DNA of 64,000 nt from Jaltomata sinuosa (taxonomy: Eukaryota > Streptophyta > Magnoliopsida > Solanales > Solanaceae), in NCBI GenBank assembly GCA_003996215.1, contig QJPP01003119.1, positions 62,001-126,000 of the forward strand. The letters run 5' to 3'. This document shows, piece after piece, positions 23,701 to 34,934 of this stretch. A program made the position numbers and the translations under genes. Below the pieces are notes generated by a model. It saw only the letters and a list, made by a program, of their open reading frames with translations, was not told the DNA's origin and did no database searches. Every line of letters starts with the position of its first letter. The first letter of the stretch is position 1.

Positions 23701-23717
23701 CCCCGACAACGGCGCCA
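23701..23717 (-). other. Primer-binding site of element D (tRNA-Asp type)
   Basis: On the minus strand the sequence is TGGCGCCGTTGTCGGGG, one change from the complement of the plant tRNA-Asp 3' end (TGGCGCCGTTGCCGGGG). It is placed a few bases inside the LTR at 23723. tRNA-Asp priming is usual for the Athila/Tat branch. Confidence 0.88.
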
Positions 23718-23722
23718 AAATT

Positions 23723-25202
23723 TGATACGCCCAAATTACAACTCCAATTAAGAAGCGTAAGCGGTCATCGTCAAATATAGAACCCAACCAAGGTTGGGGT
23801 CGATCCCACAGGGAATAAAGTGTAAATTAAGTCTTTAGTAATTTAGTTGACTACTAATCGATAGTTTCCGGTAGCTTGGGGGGGGTTAAATGTCAAATTC
23901 GCACAAGTTAACTAACAAGCAGCAAATTTTCAAGAGTTATGATCAATGTGAGAATGAACTAGGGAAGTGTTCACCATGGCGTCGTAACAATTTCAACTCA
24001 AAGCTTAACCGGGTTATTTCTATATGTATATCATGATGTGATTGAATTAATGGTATCATCTAAACGTTTCTCAACCAAATAGACGAATTTCCTTTTCAAT
24101 TCTCTCAAACTTGAAAAGGTGAAATTTCTTATTTCAATCCCAAACATCAAGTAGATTAATCTAGTTACAACATTAATCATAAGACGAGAGTTGGTAGTCT
24201 CAAATCCTCGTCGTTAATCAAATTTCCCGGTTTTAATCTCTTTGTTCAAGCAAATCAAACCTAGGTATGTTCTAATGTTTTCAACCATTACAAAACATAA
24301 ATAACAAATGATTAACCACATGACAACATATAAATTAAACCCTACACTACCCGTAATCTATATTGTTACTCCTGCCATGGATCCCACAACCCTAGTTGTG
24401 GGGAGTTTAGCCACTCATGCTAACAAAACGAAGTAAAGAAATCATAGTATTCATATGAGAAGAAAGAATTCTTACAACAAAAAAATACTACTTTACTTTG
24501 AACTTCGTAGAATCCAAGCACCAATGGTGAAAATCCCAAGAACAATGGAAAAAGAAGAAGAAAATGTGTTTGTGTCGTGTTTTATCCTGTAAAACTCGTC
24601 CAAAACGTTGCACAAAATATTAGTTAATGAATAACTAAAATAACCCTAACACTGGGTATTTATAGCAGTCCAGGAAATAAAGTCCAAAAATAGAAATTTC
24701 GAAATCCCGCTTCGCCTTGACGGACCGCCATGCATGTGACTGGCCGTCACTCCAATCGTTGCCACTATCCAGTGCATGATCTCCATTAGCTCTAACTTGA
24801 CTGCTTCCCTGATGGTTCGTCAGCCTGTAGACGGACCGTCATTCAAACCGTCGCCACTATCAAGTGATTCAGTGCCTGGCTATCTCATCCTGACGGCTTG
24901 GCTGACGATCAGTCACAGGTGTGACGGTCCGTCAAGCCAACAGTCACCAATATCCAGTGCCTCCTCTAGCTGCTGCTTTGGTGGCTCCCCTGACGGTCTG
25001 TCACCTGTGTGATAAGTCGTCAGGCCCTCCGTCATGCCTAACTAGTGTTACTTAGCTTGAGTATTTTTCGCTCCCTTTCTATCCTTGTCTCCATTTCCAT
25101 CAAATACAACATAAAAACATCAAAAACCACAAAGGTTGCTTAAAAACTTTCGAGTATTCTTAGTTAAAGGCGTCAAATGTGCCATAGAATACTGGCACAT
25201 CA
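23723..25202 (-). repeat. Right (5') LTR of element D
   Basis: About 1.48 kb, start TGATACGCCC, end GGCACATCA. It is followed at once by CACAA, the second copy of the target duplication. It is strongly similar to 8847-10345 over its whole length. Its word cluster is at 24718-25038. Confidence 0.92.
24718..25038. repeat. GACGG/CCGTC word cluster in right LTR of D
   Basis: Same units as 9845-10190 with a few substitutions and a short deletion, for example GACGGACCGCCATGCATG, CTGACGATCAGTCACAG and GTGTGACGGTCCGTCA. Confidence 0.75.
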
Positions 25203-25207
25203 CACAA

Positions 25208-25422
25208 CCACCGCATCTTTGTTCAGATTCTTTAGCTTTTCTCAACTCTTCACACTTAGCTCCTTTTTGGCTCTTTTTGGGTCCATATCCTTGTTCTTCA
25301 TCTTCTATCAAAAGTACCTGCATAGACATCAATGATGTCCATATGAACCTCTAAATCAATTCAAAACATAGCAATAATTAATGGATATATGTTCAATAAG
25401 TTTGTAGATTACCGACTTAGCA
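25208..25422 (-). repeat. Left LTR of element E, second part, after D insertion
   Basis: Continues the E LTR after the second CACAA copy and ends CCGACTTAGCA. The following bases, on the minus strand TTTGGGGGA (25423-25434), look like the polypurine tract of E. Confidence 0.75.
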
Positions 25423-25904
25423 ATCCCCCAAACTTGAACTATTGCTTCTCCTCAAGCAAGATACTCACAAGGCAAGGAATGAATTATGCTAAGGCTCAAT
25501 CAAGGCACAAAAGACTACTCTACACTAAAAATTTAAGAAAAATAAACAAACAAAAGACTCAAACAAAGGACTCAACTACTATGCTCATCTTAATTTGGAC
25601 CACCACAACCTAAAGGCAATTAGTCATTTCAAAACATTTTTAAAGCGACATAATTTCTCATTTAAAATCAAGGGAATTTTCCATCCAATACAAGACATTT
25701 AAGCTTCTCAAGTCATTGGCATGGACCATCAAGGTTTGCCTCGAGATTCGCCACACAACTTGTGTCATTCATTCCCCTCAATTGAAATAGAGACTCTATG
25801 CTTCAATTCGAGTGCATGATGCCACTCACCACAAGAGATAATCCCACTCACAATTATTCAATTCTCAAAACATGGGATTATAAGAGAACCAAGAAGACTC
25901 TCAT
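25423..25904. other. Element E 3' spacer, left part; no gene seen
   Basis: Non-coding E interior between its purine tract and the inserted element B. It ends with CTCAT (25900-25904), the left target duplication of B. No coding motif was seen. Confidence 0.65.
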
Positions 25905-28091
25905 TGTAACACCCCGTACACGTATTCAACTATTCTAGTTAAAAAACCCTAAAATTTCTCATATTCCAGGTTTTCATGAGTCCAACCACGGATCATGGTT
26001 CGAACCACGACTCGTGGAAGGCACTCGTTGAATGACTTCTGTGACTCTTCTCTAAGGTCTGAGAACCACGAGTCAAATAGTGAGTCGTTTGAACAACGGG
26101 TCCATCCTATTGACTTGTGGAAAGGGATCAGAGGATTGTTAATTTCCCCAGTCCCTTCCAGAGATTACGAGTCAAGTCCACGACTCATTGTTTGAATGAT
26201 AAATTATGGATTGACTCATGGTTTGACTGTAGTCAACTGACCCTCCAGTGAACGACGACTTTAAATGATGACTCGTCATTACCACTATGGGTCCGACCTA
26301 TTGACCCGTAGAAGTGAAACTGCAACTTGAAATTTTAGCCTGAGTTCTAGAACGCCAGACAACAAACCGTCATCCAAACCACGACTCATAGACTGAGTCG
26401 TGGTCACTAAAAGTTGACCCATTTCCAGCTTTTTCCCGATTAATTCGTAAGGGTATTTTAGTTATTTCTCACCTTATTATGTATTAAGTGAAGTTATTTT
26501 GACTACTTTTAGAAAGGTTTTCACCCATATTACCCTAAGTCCCTCTTAAGTTCATCATTATTCACTCAAAAAGGAAAATTGCTCTCAAGCTCAAGTCTCC
26601 AAGCTCCAAGTCAAGTCTCCTAATTCTTTTCCAATCAAGTGGGTAGTCTTCCACCAAGGTATGTGGGTTTCTAACAATGGGTTCCTTTCACCCTTGTGCC
26701 CAAATTCCCCAGTTCTTATTTTGAATTATGAAGATATGAAATTAGGGTTTTGATCCAAAAATTGGGGAAAGTTTATGAAATCAGTTTCTATGTTTAAATT
26801 CATGGTTTCTTCTTGATTACTCATGATTCTCTTATTTGTTTTAAAAGCCCAAGTATTAAAGTTGATTTATATCATGAAACTATGAAATTGCATGTTTTCA
26901 AGAGAAACTTGGCATGATTAGATATCATGGCCTTTATGTATTTATGAAATTGCATGCCTAGTTTTTTAAGTATGAATTTAGAAAGAAAAACATGTTTTCA
27001 AATTATGTCTATGCTAAGCTTATGAACTATGATATGAAAGTTGCATGATACCGATGTGTTTTCATGTTTTATGTATAATATTTGGCATGAGAGTATGCCC
27101 TTATGAATAAGATTTGGCATGAGAGTATGCCTTTATGATTATGAGCTACACGTGCATATTTTGGGAGCAGTATTTAGCCCCTAGAGGACAGGGTGAGATT
27201 ACTCTTTGTCCCATAAACTACGTTGCCTGTGTAGGTCATGATATGATATGATATGTTCCTTAAAGGCTTATGAGAGTGGATCCACGTCTTTATGTATGGT
27301 GTCCTTGCCTTAGCGGGGTATAGGACAACTTTGCCAACTAGGGTTATATAGTTGGATATGGTGACTTGTTCCTTGGAAGGGTTCAAAATCAGCTTTGCTA
27401 ACTGGGGTTATACAGTTAGATTCCATGTATTTCACATGATCTCATATCGGTTATAAGAAACTCCCGTAGGTTATGTTTTCAAGTTTTCTAAGCTTTATGA
27501 ACTTTCTTATGAAACATCATCTTGAAGTTGGCTTTTGCCTTATGACTTACCTTTTCATGTTGATATCTTTTCATGATACTTTACTACGTATGAATTATTG
27601 TTAAGTCCCCTTTTTAAGCATGTTTTCCTTACTTATGCATTGCTCACATACTTAGTACATTCCATAGTACTAATGCATATTACGTTACATCCTTTTATGA
27701 TGTAGACTCAGGTACCCCTTCTCAGCTTCATGGCTAGAGTCTCAGGCCACTTCCTTAGTCAATTGTGGTGAGTCCTCATGGTTTGAGGACTAGTTATGCT
27801 TTTCCTTATGTTAGCTTTACTTTTATACTACGAGTTAGCTAGGGTCTTGTCCTAGCAACTCTTATGTTATGACTAAAGGCTTTCAGACATAGTTTGTATT
27901 CGAGTTCCCCTTTTTGATATTGTATCTTATGTGGCCCTTAGACCCTTATTGATGTTTCCTTATTGGGTTTCCATATTATGCTTCCGCTTATCTTTTGTTA
28001 TGCTTGAGAATGCTATAACCAAGGGTTAGCTTGGGATCCTTGTGGTTCCGGGTCCCGTGTTACGTCTAGGGGGTAACCTCGGGGTATGATA
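25905..28091 (+). repeat. 5' LTR of element B
   Basis: It begins TGTAACACCCCG and ends GGGGTATGATA, and it matches 40593-42790 along its whole length. Internal features are the CACGACTCGTGG word cluster (25978-26410) and two tandem copies of a unit containing TTTGGCATGAGAGTATGCC near 27080-27135. The 3' end CTAGGGGGTAACCTCGGGG is typical for this family. Confidence 0.93.
25978..26410. repeat. CCACGACTCGTGG word cluster in 5' LTR of B
   Basis: Variants of ACCACGACTCGTGG, ACCACGAGTC, GACTCGTCATT, GAGTCGTGGTC and GGGTCCATCCTATTGACC recur in both orientations. The same cluster is at 40665-41100 in the 3' LTR. Confidence 0.7.
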
Positions 28092-28095
28092 AACT

Positions 28096-28107
28096 TGGTA
28101 TTAGAGA
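28096..28107 (+). other. Primer-binding site of element B (initiator tRNA-Met type)
   Basis: TGGTATTAGAGA lies four bases after the LTR end. It differs from TGGTATCAGAGC by two changes, one of them C-to-T. Confidence 0.8.
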
Positions 28108-28300
28108 CTCAGGTTTAAGGGTCCTAGGATGTCTGAAAGCCACACCGAGTAGAGTCTTTTTCATGTGTGTGAAGCGCGCCAAACATATGAATGGGAAGCT
28201 ATGAGACGTCTTATAAAAACTTCACTTCTATCATGATCACATCGTACGATAGAGCATAAGCCTAACATTTCTCTGATCCTTATCTTATGCATTTCAGATT

Positions 28301-29478
28301 ATGCCTCCTCGATGTGCTATGCCTCCATGAGCCGCTAAAAATGCCCCTCCTTAAGTTCTGGTTCCCGATGTCACGAATGATGAGTTTAGGAATGCTATTC
28401 ATTTGCTAGCCCAGACTTTGGCCACTCAAGACAATCACCCGGCTCCCTCCCCAATTCATCCTCAAGGTGGGGTAGCGGCCTGAGTTCGTGAGTTTATCCG
28501 TATGAACCCACCAAAGTTTTAGGGTTCAAAAGTAAGTAAGGACCCGCTTAACTTTATTGATGAAGTGAAGAAAATCTTTGAGGTTATGCAAATGGTTCGG
28601 GTTGAATGTGTTAAGCTTGCATCCTATCAAGTCAAGGATGTGGCTCATATTTGGTTCACGCAATGGAAGGAGGCTAGAGTGAGGGATGTGATCCCCATGA
28701 CTTGGGAGGGTTTTAAGAGAGCCTTTCTTGATAGGTTCTTTCCCCATGAGTTGAGGCAGGTGAAGGTGGAGGAATTTGTGAACTTGAGACAAGGTTCGAT
28801 GTCGGTGCACGAGTATAGTTTGAAGTTCACTCAGTTTTCTAGATATTCTCCCTCCATGGTAGCGGACCTGCATGATCAAATGATCAAGTTCATCAATGGT
28901 GTTTCTGATATAGTGAAGAAGGAGTGTAGGTCTACCTTGTTGTTGAGTCACATGAACATCTCTCATCTCATGACTCATGCCCATCAGATTGAGGGTGATA
29001 AGCTTAAGAAGATGGCTAGGGAGAACAAGAGGGTTAGATCCGAGGGATCAGGTTTTGGTCATCACAGGTCTGGAGGTGGACATCGCTCTTCTTTTTAGAA
29101 GAAGTCATCAGGTCCGGTTCACTCTTCTGCTAGTGCTCCTACCCAAGCTCAGAAACCTCATCATGATTAGGGTAGTAGAGGGTATGGTTCTTATTCCCAG
29201 TCTTAGGGTAGTGTTACTAAGGGACACTCCTACCCATCTTGTGCTAAGTGTGGGAAGAATCATATTGGCGAGTGTTTGGCCGGTTCATGTGGTTGCTTTA
29301 GTTGTGGTCCGGTTGGACATCATATCAAGGATTGCCCTTCAGCTAAGAAAGGGCAGGGATGTGGTAGGACTCAGTCTACCCCAACAGCTTCAAGTGGTAG
29401 ACCAGACCCGCAGGGCGCAGCTTCTAGTTTTGGTGGTCAGCGCCAGAACCGTATTTATGTTATGTCCTCCCGTTAGGA
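28301..29478 (+). pseudogene. Element B gag with zinc knuckles
   Basis: The start at 28301 (MPPRCAMPP) lies 210 bases after the primer site. All parts lie in one frame, broken by stops near 28328, 28354, 28482, 28520, 29096, 29168, 29204 and 29475. The gag domain at 28565-29098 contains DVAHIWFTQWKEAR, FKRAFLDRFFPHELR and EEFVNLRQGSMSV. The nucleocapsid at 29236-29345 has CAKCGKNHIGEC and CFSCGPVGHHIKDC, the latter a full CCHC knuckle. Many of the stops sit where Gln or Arg codons would fit, which suggests C-to-T decay. Confidence 0.9.
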
Positions 29479-29479
29479 T

Positions 29480-30001
29480 ATGGAGAGTTCACCAGATATG
29501 GTTACCTGTATTTTAAAAGTCTTCTCTCTTGATGTGTATGCCTTGTTCGATCTTGGTGCATCCTTATATTTTATAACCCCTTATGTGGCTTGTAAGTTCA
29601 AGATCCATCCTGAATTAGTTTTAGAACCCTTTTATGTTTCTACTCCTGTTGGTGATTCAGTCCTAGCCAAAAGAGTCTATCCAAATTACGCTATCTCAGT
29701 CCTTCATAGAGTCACTTCAGTGGATTTAGTAGAGTTGGAGATGACTGATTTTGATGTCCTTCTTGGTACGGATTGGTTTTATGCATGTTATGCCTCAGTT
29801 GAGTGTCGCACCCGTGTGGTTAGTTTCAAGTTTCCTAATGAACCTGTCCTAGAATGGCAAGGAAATTCCTCTTCTTCGAAGGGTCATTTCATATCTTATC
29901 TTAAGGCTAGGAAGATGATTTCTAAGGGTTATGTCTATCATATAGTTTGGGTTGTGGAACGGAGTCCGAGACCCCGACTATTTAATTTGTTCTTGTTGTG
30001 A
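29480..30001 (+). pseudogene. Element B aspartic protease
   Basis: An open stretch of 173 codons in the gag frame. The active site YALFDLGASLYFI lies at about 29540-29580 and the second-half motif DFDVLLGTDWFYACYASVEC at about 29749-29808. The end reads SYLKARKMISKG and leads to a frame change near 29970-30000 before RT. The protein would process Gag-Pol. Confidence 0.88.
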
Positions 30002-31222
30002 ACGAATTCCCAAAAGTGTTTCTCGATGATTTTCCTGGAGTCCCTCTCGAGCGAGAAATTGACTTTGGGATAGATCTTTTTCCAGATACGAATCCTATCT
30101 CTATTCCTCACTGTAGGATGGCCTCCGCGGAACTCAAGGAGTTGAAAGATCAGCTGAAATACTTGCTTGATAAGGGTTTCATCAGGCCTCGTATTTCTCC
30201 TTGGGGTGCCCCAGTTTTGTTTGTTCGGAAGAAGGATGGATCTCTCACAATGTGTATTGATTACCGTTAATTGAACAAGGTCACAATCAAGAATAAGTAT
30301 CCCATTCCTAGGATTGATGACTTGTTCGATCAACTTCAGGATGCCAGTTTCTTATCCAAAATCGACCTTAGATACGGTTATCATCAGCTTCAGGTTCGGG
30401 AATATAATATCCTGAAGACAGCCTTCAGGACTTGGTATTGTCATTATGATTTTGTTGTTATGTCTTTTGGTCTAACGAATGCTCCTGCAGTTTTTATGGA
30501 TTTGATGAACCGTGTGTTCAAATAGTATTTAGATATGTTTGTGATTGTTTTCATTGATGATATCCTCATCTACTCTCGTAGTGAGGAGGAGCATGCAGAT
30601 CACTTGAGGGTTGTGTTTCAAACTCTCAAGGATAGACAGTTGTTTGCCAAGTTTAGCAAGTGCGAGTTTTGGATGCAGTCTGTTGCTTTTCTGGGTCATA
30701 TTGTGACTAAAGATGGTATTCGGGTTGATTCTCAAAAGATCGAGCCAGTAAAGAATTTGCCTAGACCTACTTCTCCGTCTGAAATTAGAAGTTTCTTTGG
30801 TTTGGATGGTTATTATAGGAGATTTGTGGAAGGGTTTTCTTCCCTTGCTTCCCCATTGAGCCGATTGACTCAGAAAAAAGTTAAGTTTCAGTGGTCGGAC
30901 TCTTGCGAGAAAAGTTTTCTGGAATTGAAGACTCTATTAACTACAGCTCCAGTATTGGCTCTACCCGAGGGCCTTGATGATTTTGTTATGTATTTTGATG
31001 CCTCCAGAATTGGTTTGGGTTGTGTTGATGCAACGGGGCAAGGTGATTGCTTATGCATTGAGACAACTTAAGGTACATGAGAAGAACTACCCTACGCATG
31101 ATCTTGAGCTAGCGGCCGTGGTTTTTGCTTTGAAGATTTGGAGGCACTACTTGTATGGTGTGCATATAGATGTTTTCACCGACCATAAGAGTCTTAAATA
31201 TGTGTTCACTCAAAAGGAATGA
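29998..31222 (+). pseudogene. Element B reverse transcriptase and RNase H
   Basis: The RT N-terminal part is NEFPKVFLDDFPGVPL. Motifs run DKGFIRPRISPWGAPVLFV, TMCIDYR (stop at 30268), NKVTIKNKYPIPRIDDLF, LSKIDLRYGYHQL, MSFGLTNAPAVF, a stop at 30523, then FIDDILIYSRSEEEHADHL and the thumb IRSFFGLDGYYRRFVEGF. RNase H starts at about 30985 (DFVMYFDASRIGLGC). A frame shift near 31020 follows, then ALRQLKVHEKNYPTHDLEL and DVFTDHKSLKYVF. Catalytic residues remain, but two stops and at least one frameshift kill the frame. Confidence 0.92.
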
Positions 31223-31396
31223 ATTTGCGACAAAAGATATGGATTGATCTCCTTAAGGATTATGACATGAGTGTGTTTACCATCCGGGTAAGGCCAATGT
31301 TGTGGCGGATGCTTTTAGTAGGTTGTCCATTGGAAGTGTAGCTTCTATTGAAGATGGAAAGAAGGATTTGGTTAAAGAAGTTCATAGGCTTTCTCG

Positions 31397-31922
31397 GTGG
31401 GAGTTCACCTTATGGACTCGACCGAAGGTGGTGTGATTGTAACTAATGATGCCGAATCATTATTGGTGGTTGAGGTGAAAACCAAGAAAGACCAAGATCC
31501 CATTCTACTTCAGCTTAAGAGTGCATTTTGTCAGCAAAAGGTTGAGATTTTCTTCGAAGGGGGAGATGGTGTGCTTCGTTATCAAGGTCGCTTATGTGTG
31601 CCAGATGTTGATGGGTTGAGACAGCAGATTTTTTCCGAGGCTCACAGTTCTGGATACTCCATTCATTCGTGTGCCACTAAGACGTACCATGACCTACAGG
31701 AAGTTTTTTGGTGGAATGGTATGAATAAGGACATAGACGGGTTTGTGGATAAGTGTCCCAACTGTCAACAGGTAAAGGTGGAACATCAAAGTCCAGGTGG
31801 TATGCTTCAGGATATTGACCTTCCCACTTGGAAATGGGAAGCAATCAATATGGACTTTATTGCGGGTTTGCCTCGTACTCGAAGGCAACATGATTCTATT
31901 TGGGTCATCGTTGATACCAAGC
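31397..31922 (+). pseudogene. Element B integrase, N-terminal part, cut by element C
   Basis: The zinc-binding domain has AHSSGYSIHS (two His) and DKCPNCQQVK (two Cys). The core start is WEAINMDFIAGLPR with the first catalytic Asp, then DSIWVIVD. The sequence breaks at 31922, where the terminal LTR of element C begins (TGTCAC at 31923). A few bases near the break are missing compared with relatives. The integrase resumes at about 39386. Confidence 0.9.
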
Positions 31923-34900
31923 TGTCACAACCTGATTTCTCAGTCATGATGGCACCTACAACCCCCCGGTAGGTGAACCAATCCCCATAGCCCAGGACAG
32001 TTAGTAATGGGCTACTATCTAACAAATAAGCGGAAGAATAGTTTAATAAGCAAAAGTAAGGAAACAAGATGAAGAGAATAGATAACAGGAATATATATAT
32101 ACATATGAGGAAACTGAACCAAACCCCAAGACCTGGTATCATAGTATTGAGCCAGAACTACATACATGGAGTGCAAATGATCCAAAATAATATATACAGA
32201 TGTCTCTGAATGGTAATAGAGTACATAAAGCAAAAGGTAAACTAAAGCTAAGCTCCGATCGCCAAGAGCTCACCCTCATTCTGAAGTAGTCCCCAGCAGA
32301 TCTCCAAGAACTAATCACAGCAATCTAACGACGATGGCCCACGCTAGGATCTGCACCAAAAGATGCAGGGGGTGGGGTGAGCACCAAATGCGAAGCATAA
32401 GGTACCCAGTAGGTACCATAGGCCGACTGGGCACATATAAGATAAAAGCGTAGTAACAGATAGAATAGAAGCAAGTAGTCAAAGAAATCAACGAAAGGTA
32501 CACAGGAACTAGCCCAGAGAGAAATCAACAGAACCACATGTGAGGCCAGCAAGCAGAATATATACACCATAGACACAAGTGAAAGTAAGAAACAACGCAC
32601 CTGGGGTCCTTGCAATAACAGTGTATACATAATAAGTTTACGAAATGGATGGTATACCGGTAACCGCAAGTGTAAGAGGAAGAGGGAAAGAGTAATGATA
32701 GGCATGCTCAGAGACATGAATCAAACTCAACTAATCATATCAATCTCAAATCCAGAAACTAACAGTCTAGCTGTAACCAATTTCATACTTAACTGTAACA
32801 GCGAATAATTCTGTAAGTAACTAGCAAGAGTCTACCTACAGTCCCCCGGCCGCCCATACAACCGAGGAACATAAACAAGGGAAAACAAATGCTCCGGCAT
32901 CCCATACTACCGGAGCGTACAATCAACAAACAACAAACAAGGGTGGAGCCTCAAACAATGAATGATATGATGCATGAAGATCTCAAGTGAAATGGTATCT
33001 CTGTATGTACCTCCTCCTGTGCCGATCCGGCCCAGCAGGTAGGTTCTATGGAAGGACACTGCCCGTATACCTCTACTCCAGCGTATACCCTTCCTCCAGC
33101 ACACGCAGCCCAAAGCCCCTGGCCCGGATGGCAAGGTCCATGGAGGTCCCCGACCTCATACTAAAACTTAGTATCAAAACATGTCATCCGAAAGCAAGTC
33201 CGGGTTCAAGATAGAGACCCAGTCTCGAATATGCATGCCCAGACCCTGTCCAGGACTAAAGTAGTGGGAAAATATCTCAAAAACCCCTCCAAGGGTGCCC
33301 GGGCATAACCGGGTCTAAACAGTAGAAAGTCATCTCAGGTGCTCGGTCCGACCGAGGCTAAAATCATCTCAAATAGCAAGAAAACTCAACTAGCACCTCG
33401 TCCCTGCCGAGTCTAGCATTAATCGTATATAAATCATAATTTTACCTTCTTTTACCCAAGAATATTCACAAGTTAAATCAAACCATTTTCAATTCATTTC
33501 CATAAAAAACGATCCCCCGGGGCCATGCAAGGTTTAGAAAATAGTGTCAGTAGGCCCGAAGCCAAAACCATAGTAAAACATGGATAAAACCTCTTTATAT
33601 GCATGGAAATGGTATGATCAAACACAATAGCTTCCCAACAGCTCACAATCAACCTATCGACCCTGCACATGCCCATAGCTACTCAGCAAGCATAACAAGC
33701 CTAGAAGGATAATTCTATGCCCGGGACTCGCGGACATTCCCAATATCCCACCTTCTATGTTCCAGAGTCAACAAAGCCTCACAGGACCACAAGGTTAAAT
33801 AAAACATATCGGCAAGTACTACAAGCAACGGAGGAACAAAAGTAGGCGGACATGAATAAAACGGTCAAGGTCTGTGGTACCAACCTAATAATCCAAACCA
33901 AGGATGTCAGCTAGTACAATTTATCAGATATATGCTAAGTCTAGGGATTTTAAACCATAACCTAGCTGTCGTCCGACGACAAGCTGCTAGGACGACGATG
34001 TCCAAGCTCGAACCACTCCAAGAAGCTCTAAAATGACAAAAATACCCTCCAAAGAACGTTTGAATGCCCGTAGTTCCTTCATGGAAATTGTTCCTTACAT
34101 CCTAAGCTTCGCAAACACTATGTATACGCAACTTATAATCACCTATAAATAGTTCATAATTATGCTTAAATCGGCAGATTTCCTAAAAGAATCATAACTT
34201 GACGAAACGTCCGTAGAACTTCATAAAAATGATCATAAAAGTGCCCCGAGATGGTTACCTTAGCAAACCAAGTGTAAATCTTGAATAAACACCAAGAAAT
34301 ACCAATTCCTATCTTTTGAAACCAGCTCCAAACATGGTTAATCGAAGAGGAAAATGGCTGCCACGCGTAGAGGTCGCGTTTCTAGGCACGGGGGCAAACT
34401 TTAGCGATAGAAATCACCAAAACACACCTTGATCACTCAAGAACTCTCTTGGAACCCTTCCTTATGTTTTATCTCTATTTTAGAACTGAAATGGCGTTTT
34501 AAAACGTGAAGTTGAGGCTTTAAATCGATTTTGAGCCGACCTGGTTCGCGACTCAATTTCTGCCAGACAGTCCGGGGTAAAACAGTCATAACTTTTTACT
34601 CTGAGATAGGTTGGATGTGAGGTTTTGTGCGTTGGAAACTAGACTTGAAGACCTTCGATTTGGTAGGTTGGGGGACTTCTAACTCTTTATATATTGAGAG
34701 TAAAGCTCTAAGACATTTGACCCAAAGTCCAGAAAATTTATTAAAGAAACTTACGATAACTTTTGCCGACTTGCTTGACTTCAAAACTTATCATACGAGC
34801 ATAAATACCAAACAAACGGCCCGGACACCGAACTAACGGTCCCGACAAGCCTTAAATGACTTGGGGCCGCTACAAACAAGCTCTAACAGTACAAGAAAGG

Positions 34901-34934
34901 TGAAAACTCATAAATGACCGGAATGGTGATTACA
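31923..34934 (-). repeat. 3' LTR of element C (about 3.0 kb)
   Basis: On the plus strand it begins TGTCACAACCTGATTTCTC and ends GGTGATTACA. Read on the element strand it starts TGTAATCACC and ends TTGTGACA. It is co-linear with the solo LTR 10804-13862 in the opposite orientation, especially over 31923-33960. ORFs inside are chance frames. Confidence 0.88.

Larger units (their letters stand above)
8847..25202 (-). mobile_element. Element D: Athila-type Ty3/gypsy element, nearly full length
   Basis: Two 1.5 kb LTRs in the same orientation (8847-10345 and 23723-25202) start TGATACGCCCAAATTA and end GGCACATCA. They are bounded by the exact 5-bp duplication CACAA. On the minus strand the order is LTR, tRNA-Asp primer site, gag, protease, RT, RNase H, integrase, spacer, env-position ORF, 3' spacer, LTR. 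The pol sequence (for example SVRSFLGHAGFYRRFIK and VFMDDFSMVG) and the primer type fit the Athila lineage. A 3 kb solo LTR of another family sits in its 3' spacer. Stops and frameshifts in gag and pol inactivate it. Confidence 0.92.
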
